A DNA stretch of 47,737 nucleotides. Source: an uncultured Alphaproteobacteria bacterium. GTDB lineage: Bacteria > Pseudomonadota > Alphaproteobacteria > Sphingomonadales > SMXR01. A program made the position numbers and the translations under genes. The stretch spans positions 1 through 47,737 of the forward strand of contig CAKZLM010000155.1 in assembly GCA_937126915.1 (NCBI GenBank), read 5' to 3'. A model generated the notes under the pieces. That model saw only the letters and a program-made list of their open reading frames with translations, ran no database searches and was not told the DNA's origin. Below, piece after piece: positions 38,464 to 46,973 of the stretch; the first letter of the stretch is position 1, and every line of letters begins with the position of its first letter.

Positions 38464-38928
38464 ATGCGTCACGGTAAATCAGGTCGCAAATTAAATCGCA
38501 CCAGCACCCACCGTAAAGCGATGTTCATGAACATGGCCAAAGCTTTGATCAAACACGAGCAAATCATCACAACGTTGCCAAAAGCAAAAGATTTGCGTCC
38601 TGTTGTTGAGAAATTGATCACTTTGGGTAAAAAAGGTGGTTTGCACAACCGTCGCCAAGTGATGTCTAAATTGCAAGACGTCGAAGTTGTTAAGGAAACT
38701 GGCGAGAAGAAGAAAAACCTTCTTGTTGAGAAGCTTTTTGGTGAATTGGCTGAGCGTTATGCTGACCGTCAAGGTGGTTATGTTCGTGTTTTGAAAGCTG
38801 GCTTCCGTAAAGGTGACGCTGCTCCTATGGCTGTTATTGAGCTTGTTGACCGTAATGAAGACGCTCGTGGTCAAGACAGTGGCCCAGTTGTTATTAATGA
38901 AGCTGCTGGTGAAGACGAAGCGGCCTAA
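38464..38928 (+). CDS. rplQ: 50S ribosomal protein L17
   Basis: 154 residues. The core ([20 protein letters not shown] and [20 protein letters not shown]) is standard; the C-terminal ~30 residues ([19 protein letters not shown]) are an acidic extension seen in alphaproteobacteria and absent from the 127-residue enterobacterial protein. It lies near the tunnel exit. SD TTAGGAGAAG. It is the last gene of the ribosomal cluster, and a terminator follows. Confidence 0.97.
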   Translation: MRHGKSGRKLNRTSTHRKAMFMNMAKALIKHEQIITTLPKAKDLRPVVEKLITLGKKGGLHNRRQVMSKLQDVEVVKETGEKKKNLLVEKLFGELAERYADRQGGYVRVLKAGFRKGDAAPMAVIELVDRNEDARGQDSGPVVINEAAGEDEAA

Positions 38929-38956
38929 TAACACGCCTAACTTTTTTATACGATTT

Positions 38957-38987
38957 AACCCTGTCAGGCTTGCTTGGCAGGGTTTTT
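38957..38987 (+). terminator. Terminator of the ribosomal protein cluster
   Basis: AACCCTGTC pairs with GGCAGGGTT (nine pairs, one wobble) around a ten-base loop and runs into TTTTT. It lies 28 bases after rplQ and marks the end of the long ribosomal-protein cluster. Confidence 0.88.
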
Positions 38988-39098
38988 CTTTATCTTACTT
39001 GTGTCAGCGCCTTTCTACTTGAAAACATTGGCATATCTGCTTAAATCCCTTACAGTGGTTTAGAAATTAAGAATGCTTGATAAAAACGGGAAGTAACC

Positions 39099-40559
39099 AT
39101 GCGGATCAATCAGTTATATCGCCTCACGCTTATGAAATTTGTTGGCTTACTAGTGGTTAGTGCTGCCATTATGGCCTCTGGACTGGCCAACGCACAGCAA
39201 CGCCAAGTGCCGCAAAGCCAAACGGAGGTATTGTTATCCTATAGTCCTGTGGTGAAAGAGGTGGCTCCTGCGGTTGTGAATATTTTTACCAAACGTGTTA
39301 TTCGCCAGCGCACCTCGCCGATGATGGATGATCCTTTTTTTAACTTTTTCTTTGGAGGTGGTCGTGGCGGTGTGCCGCAAGAACGCATTCAAGGGTCGCT
39401 TGGTTCTGGGGTTATTGTGACAGCGGAAGGCACGATCATCACGAATTATCACGTCATAAAGGGGGCTGAGCGTATTGAGGTGGTGCTTGCTGACAGACGT
39501 GAGTTTGATGCCACAGTTGAACTGGTGGATGAGCGAACTGACCTTGCCGTTCTTCGCATCAATTCAGGAGATGAAGACCTGCCGTTTGTGCCGCTTGCTA
39601 ATTCTGACGATATTGAGGTGGGTGATATTGCCTTGGCGATTGGTAATCCCTTTGGTGTAGGCCAAACCGTGACGTCAGGTATCGTTTCTGCCACGGCACG
39701 TACCACAGGCGGTGTCAATGATTTAAACTTTTTCCTTCAAACCGATGCAGCTGTGAACCCTGGTAATTCTGGCGGGGCGCTTGTTGGTCTTGATGGTCGC
39801 TTAATTGGTATTAACACAGCGATTTTCTCACGTTCAGGCGGTTCCAATGGTATTGGTTTTGCTGTTCCATCAAATATGGTTGCCAGTGTTTTAAATGCTC
39901 TAGAAACCTCAGGTGAGATTGTGCGCCCGTGGATTGGAATTGCGGGTCAAACCGTTGATGGCATTACAGCTGAAAGCTTAGGTTTAAGCCGTCCTGGTGG
40001 CGTGGTCATCGATGATGTTTATCCGGGTAGTCCCGCTTTTGAAGCAGGCTTAATGCCCAGCGATGTTATCTTGATGGTTGCAAACCGTGAGGTGAATGAT
40101 CTGCAAGCCTTCAACTTTCGCATTGCTACTCAAGACCCCACTGACAGTGTGCGCTTAACAGTGTTTAGAAATGGTACCAATCAACTGGTAGAGGTGCAAT
40201 TAACGCCGTTACCAGAAGACCCGCCCCGTAATATTACTCGTATGGATGGTGAGCATTTCTTCCGGGATGTGAGTTTTGGTAACTTATCCCCCAAATTTGC
40301 CGATGAGTTAGGGTTAGACCCCATGACCCGTGGTGTGATTGTCACTGATGTGCCTGTACGCAGCCCTGCGGCACGTCGCGGTCTGTTACGTCCCGGTGAT
40401 ATTTTACTCACCATTAACAGTGAGCCTGTCACCAATGTGAACCAACTTCGGGCGCGCTTAGTGGGGCCGTTTGATCGCTTCGTTTATCGTTTGCGCCGTG
40501 CGGGCCGTATCACTGAATGTATCATTCTAGGGCTTCGCTCTTTCACCTGCCGCAGCTAG
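39099..40559 (+). CDS. Do-family periplasmic serine protease (DegP/DegQ/MucD type)
   Basis: 486 residues. A signal peptide ends near residue 32 (ASGLANA). The chymotrypsin-like domain has the full triad: His118 in NYHVIKG, Asp148 in DERTDLAVL and Ser224 in NPGNSGGA. Two PDZ domains follow, at about 265-365 (GGVVIDDVYPGSPAFEAGL) and 385-475 (RGVIVTDVPVRSPAARRGLL). The enzyme degrades or refolds damaged envelope proteins as a homo-oligomer. Start ATG at 39099 follows GGGAAG. A possible TTGAAA-16-TTAAAT promoter lies near 39019. rarA follows after 21 bases, an order conserved in alphaproteobacteria. Confidence 0.95.
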   Translation: MRINQLYRLTLMKFVGLLVVSAAIMASGLANAQQRQVPQSQTEVLLSYSPVVKEVAPAVVNIFTKRVIRQRTSPMMDDPFFNFFFGGGRGGVPQERIQGSLGSGVIVTAEGTIITNYHVIKGAERIEVVLADRREFDATVELVDERTDLAVLRINSGDEDLPFVPLANSDDIEVGDIALAIGNPFGVGQTVTSGIVSATARTTGGVNDLNFFLQTDAAVNPGNSGGALVGLDGRLIGINTAIFSRSGGSNGIGFAVPSNMVASVLNALETSGEIVRPWIGIAGQTVDGITAESLGLSRPGGVVIDDVYPGSPAFEAGLMPSDVILMVANREVNDLQAFNFRIATQDPTDSVRLTVFRNGTNQLVEVQLTPLPEDPPRNITRMDGEHFFRDVSFGNLSPKFADELGLDPMTRGVIVTDVPVRSPAARRGLLRPGDILLTINSEPVTNVNQLRARLVGPFDRFVYRLRRAGRITECIILGLRSFTCRS

Positions 40560-40580
40560 TTTTCTGCTGGTGGTGGTGTG

Positions 40581-41909
40581 ATGACATCTCTTTTTGAAAA
40601 TGCTGGTATGGAAGAGGGGGTTAAACGCCCCCTTGCTGACCGTTTGCGGCCTAAATCCCTTGAACAGGTGATAGGCCAAGATCATTTATTGGCAGCCGAT
40701 GCGCCGTTGGGTCGTATGCTGGAAAGTGGCAGTTTTTCATCGATTGTGTTTTGGGGGCCACCGGGAACTGGCAAAACCACCATTGCGCGCTTGCTTGCTG
40801 ATCATTCAGGATTGGCGTTTGAGCAAATATCAGCGATATTTTCTGGCGTGGCTGATTTGCGTAAAGTGTTTGAAAAGGCCAAACAACGCCGCCTAACGGG
40901 ACAAGGCACCCTGTTGTTTGTCGATGAGATACATCGCTTCAATCGTTCGCAACAAGATAGCTTTTTGCCCTATGTGGAAGATGGCACCATCATTTTGGTT
41001 GGGGCCACCACCGAAAACCCCTCTTTTGAATTAAATGCCGCACTTTTATCACGGGTGCAGGTGTTGGTGTTAGAGCGCCTTGCAGAACCTGCATTGGAAA
41101 CATTGTTAAAACGCGCAGAGGATGAGTTGGGTAAGCCATTACCCCTAAGCGATGATGCTCGCATGATGGTGAAGGCGATGGCTGATGGTGATGGCCGTTA
41201 TTTGCTTAATTCAGCCGAAATACTGCACAGTGCCAACATCAAAGGATCTTTGAATAGCGATGATTTGCCGCGGGTCTTACAACAACGCGCCGCCCATTAT
41301 GATAAAGATCGTGAAGGTCATTATAACCTTATTTCGGCCTTGCATAAATCATTGCGCGGGTCGGATGTAGATGCCGCCCTTTATTGGTTGTCGCGCATGT
41401 TGGTTGCGGGCGAGGACCCCTTGTATATCACCCGCCGTTTGGTGCGCTTTGCCAGTGAAGACATTGGCTTGGCTGACCCCTTGGCGCTAAAACAGGCCCT
41501 TGCGGCGAAGGAAGCCTTTGATTTTCTTGGCAGTCCTGAAGGCGAGTTGGCGATTGTCCAAGCCACCATTTATTTAGCCACGGCCCCTAAATCAAACGCC
41601 GCTTATAAAGCTGAAAAGGCTGCTAAAAGTGTGGCAAAGGAAACGGGGTCGGTAATGCCACCAGCACACATTCTTAATGCACCAACACATTTGATGAAAG
41701 ATTTGGGGTATGGAAAAGGTTATCAATATGACCATGATGCCCAAGATGGCTTTTCAGGACAAAACTATTTCCCTAATGATTTGGAACGACAAAGCTTTTA
41801 CCAACCAAAAGAGCGTGGCTTTGAGCGTGATGTCAAAAAACGCATGGACTATTGGCAAAAGCTACGGGATGACCGTCAGGCCCGCTTGGATGATGGGACC
41901 GAAGATTAA
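40581..41909 (+). CDS. rarA: Replication-associated recombination protein A (RarA/MgsA), AAA+ ATPase
   Basis: 442 residues, related to clamp-loader subunits and eukaryotic WRNIP1/Mgs1. Walker A GPPGTGKTT at residues 59-67 and Walker B LLFVDEIHRF at 111-120 are intact, followed by sensor 1 VGATTENPSF and the C-terminal tetramerisation region (RMLVAGEDPLYITRRLVRFA). It acts at stalled replication forks and single-strand/duplex junctions. I use the ATG at 40581; a GTG directly before it is in frame. The stop overlaps the start of the next gene by one base (TAATG), so that uncharacterised gene is co-translated. Confidence 0.96.
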   Translation: MTSLFENAGMEEGVKRPLADRLRPKSLEQVIGQDHLLAADAPLGRMLESGSFSSIVFWGPPGTGKTTIARLLADHSGLAFEQISAIFSGVADLRKVFEKAKQRRLTGQGTLLFVDEIHRFNRSQQDSFLPYVEDGTIILVGATTENPSFELNAALLSRVQVLVLERLAEPALETLLKRAEDELGKPLPLSDDARMMVKAMADGDGRYLLNSAEILHSANIKGSLNSDDLPRVLQQRAAHYDKDREGHYNLISALHKSLRGSDVDAALYWLSRMLVAGEDPLYITRRLVRFASEDIGLADPLALKQALAAKEAFDFLGSPEGELAIVQATIYLATAPKSNAAYKAEKAAKSVAKETGSVMPPAHILNAPTHLMKDLGYGKGYQYDHDAQDGFSGQNYFPNDLERQSFYQPKERGFERDVKKRMDYWQKLRDDRQARLDDGTED

Positions 41910-42847
41910 TGCCGCCTGTGCCACCACCTGTGTCAACGACAGAAATGGGTTTTGATCAAACCATCGCCATTGACTGGTCAGGTGCCAAGGGCAAAACCCA
42001 AAAAGGCATTGCTGTTGCCCTGTGTGAAAGGCGGGATGAGGGCGTTCACCATGTTTCTTTAATTGTGCCCCCTGAGGGTGCTTTATGGTCAAGATCAAGC
42101 TTGCTTATTTGGTTGCAGCACCATTTAAGTCAGCATAGGGCCTTGGTGGGGTTCGATTTTTCTTTTTCGTTACCCTATGTCGATTATGATGATTATTTAC
42201 CGGGAACGGCCCTTAGGGCGCGATCTGTGTTTGATCTGTGGCATGAGATTGAAGGCTTATGTAAAAACGCCCCTAACTATGAAGGTCATAATTTTGTTGA
42301 GCGTCATAGCGATTGCTTTCTTCAGACATCTGGGCGTGTTGGAGATTTGTTTGTGCAATATGGTCCGCGCCTAAGGGTCTGTGAAGAAGAATGTATGCTA
42401 CAAGGTCATGGCAGGGCAGAAAGCAACTTTCATCTGATAGGCCCCACCCAAGTGGGTTTATCATCCTTTTCAGGGATGCGGGTTTTGAAGCAATTGTGCC
42501 GCACGTCTAACGTATGTGTTTGGCCGTTTGACCTACCAGCTAAGCAACAATCTGTGATCGTTGAGATGTATACACGGCTTTTCTTGACCATGGCGGGCGT
42601 GGGGCGGCAAAAGATTCGTAGCCGAAATGACTTGGATAGGTCCTTGGATGCCTTAAGGGCAAAGATGTCACCTTCGATGGTAGCGATGAAAAACAATGAC
42701 ATAACAGTATTTGATGATCATGTCAGTGATGCCCTTGTTTCAGCGGCGGGTATGATGATGTTGGCTGATCAAAGCAAGGTTTGGACACCAGCAAAATTAT
42801 CCGATAAAGTAAGAAAAACAGAGGGCTGGACCTTTGGTGTTTTATAA
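41909..42847 (+). CDS. Uncharacterised protein, probable RNase H-like fold (DUF429-like)
   Basis: 312 residues, not a family I can name with certainty. Four acidic positions occur in the order and context of DUF429/RNase H-like nucleases: Asp22 in AIDWSGA (first strand), Asp83 in VGFDFSFSLP, Glu219 in VIVEMYTRL and Asp270/Asp274 in DDHVSDALVSAAG. Such residues usually hold two catalytic metal ions. A Cys/His-containing middle (residues 112-175) could bind metal but has no classic motif. The N-terminus PPVPPPVSTTE is odd; Met13 is an alternative start. There is no signal peptide or membrane helix. The gene overlaps rarA by one base and precedes alaX by 32 bases, so a nucleic-acid-related role with RarA is an inference only. 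Confidence 0.75.
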   Translation: MPPVPPPVSTTEMGFDQTIAIDWSGAKGKTQKGIAVALCERRDEGVHHVSLIVPPEGALWSRSSLLIWLQHHLSQHRALVGFDFSFSLPYVDYDDYLPGTALRARSVFDLWHEIEGLCKNAPNYEGHNFVERHSDCFLQTSGRVGDLFVQYGPRLRVCEEECMLQGHGRAESNFHLIGPTQVGLSSFSGMRVLKQLCRTSNVCVWPFDLPAKQQSVIVEMYTRLFLTMAGVGRQKIRSRNDLDRSLDALRAKMSPSMVAMKNNDITVFDDHVSDALVSAAGMMMLADQSKVWTPAKLSDKVRKTEGWTFGVL

Positions 42848-42879
42848 AGTTTAAGTCCAAAAATCTGGGAGGAAAAGCA

Positions 42880-43587
42880 ATGAAATTATTATTCCAAGAA
42901 GATGCATATTTAAAAGAATGCACGGCTGAGGTCATGAGTGTCGATGAAAAAGGCGTTCGTCTTGATCAAACAGTTTTTTACCCCATGGGTGGAGGTCAAC
43001 CCGGTGATAGCGGCACCATGACCCTTGCTGATGGTAGTGAGGTTGCCATTGTTGACACAGTTAAAGGCGATGACCATCTTGATGTGGTTCATGTGTTAGC
43101 AGATGATGCGCTACGCCCAAAGGTGGGGGATAAAGTAACTGTTACTTTAGATTGGGACCGTCGTTATCGCCATATGCGTTTCCATACTGCTATGCATGTT
43201 TTATGTTCATTGATCGATGGGGATGTCACAGGTGGTAATTTAACCGATCAAAAAGCAAGGCTTGATTTTAACTTGCCCGATGGAGTGCCGGATAAGGTTG
43301 AGTTGAACGAAAAGTTAGCGGCGGTTGTGGCTGCCAATAAATCCTCTAAAACCATTTGGATTACCGATGAAGAAATGGCCAAACAGCCAGACCTGATCCG
43401 TACCATGTCGGTAAAGCCACCCAGTGGCGCTGGGCGTGTGCGCTTATTAGAAATTGAAGATACTGATCTACAGCCATGCGGTGGGACGCATTTAAAAAGC
43501 ACCGGTGAAATTGGTGATATTGTGGTGGGTAAGGTTGAAAACAAAGGCAAGATGAACCGCCGCTTTAACCTGAAATTTGCGTCTTAA
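42880..43587 (+). CDS. Alanyl-tRNA editing protein AlaX
   Basis: 235 residues, AlaX-M type. A stand-alone relative of the AlaRS editing domain that hydrolyses Ser- or Gly-tRNA(Ala). The N-terminal barrel has the glycine motif FYPMGGGQPGDSG; the editing domain has the zinc ligands His102 and His106 (FHTAMH) and Cys200/His204 (CGGTH). SD GGGAGGAAAAG is strong. It sits in a run of small same-strand genes; in related genomes crcB normally follows rarA directly, so alaX and the preceding gene look like a local insertion. crcB starts 10 bases after the stop. Confidence 0.93.
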   Translation: MKLLFQEDAYLKECTAEVMSVDEKGVRLDQTVFYPMGGGQPGDSGTMTLADGSEVAIVDTVKGDDHLDVVHVLADDALRPKVGDKVTVTLDWDRRYRHMRFHTAMHVLCSLIDGDVTGGNLTDQKARLDFNLPDGVPDKVELNEKLAAVVAANKSSKTIWITDEEMAKQPDLIRTMSVKPPSGAGRVRLLEIEDTDLQPCGGTHLKSTGEIGDIVVGKVENKGKMNRRFNLKFAS

Positions 43588-43597
43588 GGGTGGGCAC

Positions 43598-43984
43598 ATG
43601 TCGATGATATTTGCCATAGGGTTGGGAGGTGCCAGCGGTGCCTTGTTAAGGCACATTTTTGGCCAAATGATGCTGCGCTTGATGGGGCCAATGTCTTTTC
43701 CTGCGGCGACTATGACGATTAATATCCTTGGCTCGTTTTTAATTGGTTTATTGTTTGTGACAATGGCGCATCGATTTGATATAAGCCCCTCAATGCGCGG
43801 CTTTCTGGTTGTTGGTTTGTTGGGTGGATTTACCACTTTTTCGACCTTTTCCATGGAGGCGGTGATGTTACTTCAACGCGGCCAATTAGGCCAAGCAAGC
43901 CTCTACATCCTAGGCTCTGTTGGGTTTGGCATACTGGCCATGCTGGCGGGTGTGTGGCTTGGACGGTTAATGATGCAAGGATAA
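43598..43984 (+). CDS. crcB: Fluoride channel CrcB/FluC
   Basis: 128 residues with four membrane helices. It works as a dual-topology homodimer that lets fluoride leave the cytoplasm. The family signatures are GGASGALLRH near the N-terminus, the pore asparagine in TINILGSFLIG (Asn42) and GGFTTFSTFS at 76-85, which holds the pore phenylalanines and the sodium site. Start ATG at 43598 follows AAGGGTGGG; the upstream in-frame ATG at 43577 overlaps alaX. No fluoride riboswitch is visible, which fits expression from an upstream promoter of the run. rluC follows after eight bases. Confidence 0.95.
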   Translation: MSMIFAIGLGGASGALLRHIFGQMMLRLMGPMSFPAATMTINILGSFLIGLLFVTMAHRFDISPSMRGFLVVGLLGGFTTFSTFSMEAVMLLQRGQLGQASLYILGSVGFGILAMLAGVWLGRLMMQG

Positions 43985-43992
43985 TCAAAGCT

Positions 43993-44994
43993 ATGAGTGG
44001 CGTTCAAAATATTACCGTGCTTGAGGCAGATGACGATATTCGCCTTGATAAATGGTTTAAAAGACATTTTCCTGCTGTCGCTTTTGGTCGCTTGTCCAAA
44101 TTAATGCGCACTGGACAAGTTCGTTTGGATGGTAAGCGCGTTAAGGTGTCAGACCGTGTTCAAGCAGGGCAAGTAGTGCGTGTGCCGCCATTGGGTGAGG
44201 AAGAGCGCAGCAAAACCGCTCCGAAAAAAGTCCATCGCAAAGAATTAAATGCCGAAGACGTTCAGCGTATGCAAAACATGATTTTGTTTGAAGATGATCA
44301 TGTGATTGTGCTGAACAAAGAACCGGGCATTCCTGTGCAAGGTGGCACCAACACCCATAAGCATATTGACGGTATGTTAGAAGCTTTGATGCGCCCCGGT
44401 GACACTGAACGCCCTAAGTTAGTGCATCGCTTGGATAAAGATACCAGCGGCGTGTTGCTGCTGGCGCGCACTAGTAAAATTGCCAAATCACTGGCAGGTG
44501 CCTTTAAAACCCGTGATACAGAAAAGCTATATTGGGCCTTGTTAAAAGGGGTACCGCAATGGTGGGATGGTAAGATTGACAACCATATGACCAAAGCCCC
44601 TGGTGCCCACGGCGAAAAAATGATTGAATGCGACCAACATGAAGACGGGGCAAAGCGCGCCATTACGTATTTTCGCGTGGTGGAAGCGGCGAATAAACAA
44701 GCAGCGTGGATTGTTTTCCAGCCGCGAACGGGTCGTACCCACCAGTTGCGCCTACATGCCACCTGCATAGAAACCCCGATTGTGGGTGATGGTAAATATG
44801 GGGGCCAAGAAGCTTTTTTAGGCGGGCTAATTTCCAACAAGTTGCACCTTCACGCCAGAAGTTTAACCTTCCCCCATCCAGCGGGTGGCGATATGACCGT
44901 CACGGCCCCGCTGCCACGCCACATGAAAAACAGCTGGGATGTTTTAGGCTTTGATGAAAGCCAGCATGTTAATCCCTTTGAAGAAGAGTTTTAA
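43993..44994 (+). CDS. rluC: Ribosomal large-subunit pseudouridine synthase C (RluA family)
   Basis: 333 residues. An N-terminal S4 RNA-binding domain (IRLDKWFKRHFPAVAFGRLS) is followed by the RluA catalytic domain with Asp148 in LVHRLDKDTSGVLLLA and RTGRTHQLRLH further on. It isomerises uridines in 23S rRNA (positions 955, 2504 and 2580 for RluC). The subfamily call rests on the S4 form and neighbourhood; RluD-like specificity cannot be fully excluded. The ATG at 43993 is preferred over 43954, which lies inside crcB. The HAD gene follows after four bases. Confidence 0.92.
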   Translation: MSGVQNITVLEADDDIRLDKWFKRHFPAVAFGRLSKLMRTGQVRLDGKRVKVSDRVQAGQVVRVPPLGEEERSKTAPKKVHRKELNAEDVQRMQNMILFEDDHVIVLNKEPGIPVQGGTNTHKHIDGMLEALMRPGDTERPKLVHRLDKDTSGVLLLARTSKIAKSLAGAFKTRDTEKLYWALLKGVPQWWDGKIDNHMTKAPGAHGEKMIECDQHEDGAKRAITYFRVVEAANKQAAWIVFQPRTGRTHQLRLHATCIETPIVGDGKYGGQEAFLGGLISNKLHLHARSLTFPHPAGGDMTVTAPLPRHMKNSWDVLGFDESQHVNPFEEEF

Positions 44995-44998
44995 GCCC

Positions 44999-45667
44999 AT
45001 GAAGCTGGTGGTGTTTGACTGTGATGGAACCTTGGTTGATAGCCAATATATGATTCATGAAGCCATGAACCGTGCTGCCACCACCATCAATGTTGAAAGC
45101 CCCGATATATCTGTGGTGCGCCGCGTGGTTGGCCTGTCATTGGATGAGGCAATGGCACGTTTGTTTCCTTATATAGAACCCGAACAGCTATTTCATTTGG
45201 TTGAGGGTTATAAGGGTGCCTTTCAAACCCTACGTGATGAAATGGGCGAACGGGAAATGCTTTATCCCGGTATTAAGCGGCTTGTGAATCGCTTGGATAA
45301 AGAGGGATATTTGCTGGCAGTTGCAACGGGTAAATCAATGCGGGGTTTAACCCGAACGTTGGATCATCACGGCATGTCTGATCTGTTTATCTCACTGCAA
45401 ACCGCTGATCACCACCCCGGTAAGCCACACCCATCAATGATTGAAAAGGCCATGAATGATGCAGGGGCCAGCTATGATCAAACGGTGATGATTGGCGATA
45501 CCAGCTTTGATATGCAAATGGCGCAAAACGCTCGTGTAGGCGGCATTGGGGTAAATTGGGGCTATCATGATGATCATGAGTTATTAAACCATGGCGCCCG
45601 CAGTGTCGTAAAAGACAGTGACCATTTACGGCAAGAGATTGAGCAATTTTTTGCAAAGGGGAGATAA
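44999..45667 (+). CDS. HAD-IA family phosphatase (phosphoglycolate phosphatase-like)
   Basis: 222 residues. All four haloacid-dehalogenase motifs are present: DCDGTLVDS (nucleophile Asp7, acid Asp9), VATGKS (motif II), GKPHPSM (motif III lysine) and MIGDTSFDMQMAQNA (motif IV). The cap is the helical C1 type, as in Gph-like enzymes. The substrate is probably a small phosphate ester, not identifiable here. It is locked between rluC and a small membrane-protein gene with four-base gaps on both sides. In alphaproteobacteria a HAD gene between rluC and ATP12 is a common order. Confidence 0.92.
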   Translation: MKLVVFDCDGTLVDSQYMIHEAMNRAATTINVESPDISVVRRVVGLSLDEAMARLFPYIEPEQLFHLVEGYKGAFQTLRDEMGEREMLYPGIKRLVNRLDKEGYLLAVATGKSMRGLTRTLDHHGMSDLFISLQTADHHPGKPHPSMIEKAMNDAGASYDQTVMIGDTSFDMQMAQNARVGGIGVNWGYHDDHELLNHGARSVVKDSDHLRQEIEQFFAKGR

Positions 45668-45671
45668 CCTG

Positions 45672-46160
45672 ATGGCATCACGCTTTGATAAATATTTACG
45701 CGAAGATAAAACCAAAAAAGAAAATTTTGACACCGTGGCAAGTACGGATGATAAGCCTTGGCAATCAAAAATTTTCTTAATTTTATCATTTGTGATGATC
45801 GCCATGGCGGTGCTGGTTTATTTACTTGAAAGTTCGCTGTTGTGGCTTAGTCAATCAAGCACCACTTATATGTTTTTGTTGGGCTTTTTTGTGCTGGGGG
45901 CGTTGTTTTTCTTATCAGCCTACCGCATGCCTAAAATTGGCCTATGGTTAATGGGGCGTGTTGTCGACATGAAAGAAGACCCGCAAGCCAAGGTTAAAGG
46001 AACCCGCTTCAACATTTTTGAGGGCGAAAGCGGCAGTGAAGTTGCGCTGCATCAAAGCAAGGTAAAGTCAGCCAGACGGGCGCGCAAAAAATATGGCAAG
46101 GGTCAAAAAATTAACGAGGTAAAACCTCTTGAAGATAATGATAAAAGTGACGAAACGTAG
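45672..46160 (+). CDS. Uncharacterised two-helix membrane protein
   Basis: 162 residues, no family recognised. A charged N-terminal ~38 residues (ASRFDKYLREDKTKKENFD) precede two hydrophobic segments, IFLILSFVMIAMAVLVYLLE (about 38-57) and TYMFLLGFFVLGALFFLSAY (about 67-90). The C-terminal half is polar, with a basic stretch (KSARRARKKYGKGQK) and an acidic end (PLEDNDKSDET). The start at 45672 follows AAGGGGAGA. Its place directly before the ATP12 gene (five-base gap) allows a role in ATP synthase assembly or membrane anchoring, but nothing in the sequence proves it. Confidence 0.8.
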   Translation: MASRFDKYLREDKTKKENFDTVASTDDKPWQSKIFLILSFVMIAMAVLVYLLESSLLWLSQSSTTYMFLLGFFVLGALFFLSAYRMPKIGLWLMGRVVDMKEDPQAKVKGTRFNIFEGESGSEVALHQSKVKSARRARKKYGKGQKINEVKPLEDNDKSDET

Positions 46161-46165
46161 GTATC

Positions 46166-46858
46166 ATGAAAAAGTTTTATAAAGACGTGTCGGTTGTAGA
46201 GGAAGATGGTGGCTTTGCTGTTGCCCTTGATGGTCGCAAGGTTAAAACCCCCGCCAAGGCAGCACAAATTGTTCCAACCAAGGCTGCGGCGCAATTGATG
46301 GCCAATGAATGGGTGACGCAAGGTGATGAAATTTCACCCGATACCATGCCTGTGACCCGTATGGTGAACAGCAGCATTGACAGCATTGCCAAAAACCGGT
46401 CCCATGTTGTGGATGAGATTGCCGCGTTTGGTGGCTCTGACCTTATTTGTTACCGCGCCGATGAACCAGACGAATTGGTAAATCGTCAAAATGAAGCGTG
46501 GGACCGTTTTCACATTTGGTTGGCTGAAACATGGGGCGTTAAGCTAGCCATGACCACTGGCGTTATGCCTGTTAGTCAACGCGATGAAGACTTGTTAATT
46601 TTGCGTCAAGCAGTTGATAAACAGAATGATTTTATACTTTCAGGCCTACATACGGTGGTGACCATATCGGGGTCACTGGTGATGGGTTTGGCTTTTCTTT
46701 CAGGTGATTTTGACATTGATGATATTTGGCAAGCCAGCCGTGTTGATGAGGTTTATCAAGCCGAGGAATGGGGCGAAGACTGGGAAGCCAAAGACCGCTG
46801 GGAGAAAAAGAATGCAGAATTACGTGCGGCAGCTGTTTATATCGATGCTTTGAAATAA
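46166..46858 (+). CDS. ATP12-family F1-ATPase assembly chaperone
   Basis: 230 residues. Homologue of mitochondrial Atp12, which binds the F1 alpha subunit during assembly of ATP synthase. Conserved parts are FYKDVSVVEEDGGFAVALDG, RKVKTPAK, the MPVTRMVNSSIDSIA block, ICYRADEPDELVNRQNEAWD and the C-terminal VDEVYQAEEWGEDWEAKDRW. No signal peptide. In bacteria the family is essentially confined to Alphaproteobacteria, which supports the taxonomic call. It appears to be the last gene of the same-strand run that starts at rarA; a 115-base gap follows. Confidence 0.95.
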   Translation: MKKFYKDVSVVEEDGGFAVALDGRKVKTPAKAAQIVPTKAAAQLMANEWVTQGDEISPDTMPVTRMVNSSIDSIAKNRSHVVDEIAAFGGSDLICYRADEPDELVNRQNEAWDRFHIWLAETWGVKLAMTTGVMPVSQRDEDLLILRQAVDKQNDFILSGLHTVVTISGSLVMGLAFLSGDFDIDDIWQASRVDEVYQAEEWGEDWEAKDRWEKKNAELRAAAVYIDALK

Positions 46859-46870
46859 GCCTAAAGTGAC

Positions 46871-46899
46871 TTGAGGCAAAGAGAATTAGAGGCTATAGA
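46871..46899 (+). promoter_or_regulatory. Possible promoter before the carboxylase gene
   Basis: TTGAGG, 17-base spacer, TATAGA (4 of 6), followed by an A/T-rich stretch. It lies 75-103 bases before the pccB ATG in the only sizeable gap of this part of the window. Weak on its own. Confidence 0.35.
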
Positions 46900-46973
46900 A
46901 ATAGCCAACTAAGTTTATGACGATATAACAATGACCAATCTTAGGGATGTACTGTTAAAGAGGGGCCAAAAAC

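Noticed and set aside
39019-39046. CTTGAAA motif upstream of the Do protease as a heat-shock (RpoH) promoter
   Set aside because: The -35-like half fits, but no CCATAT-type -10 is found at the right distance; TTGAAA-16-TTAAAT would be only a weak sigma-70 site.
44298-44840. Minus-strand open frame of 180 codons inside rluC
   Set aside because: The plus strand codes for a complete, motif-bearing pseudouridine synthase; the reverse frame shows no family features.
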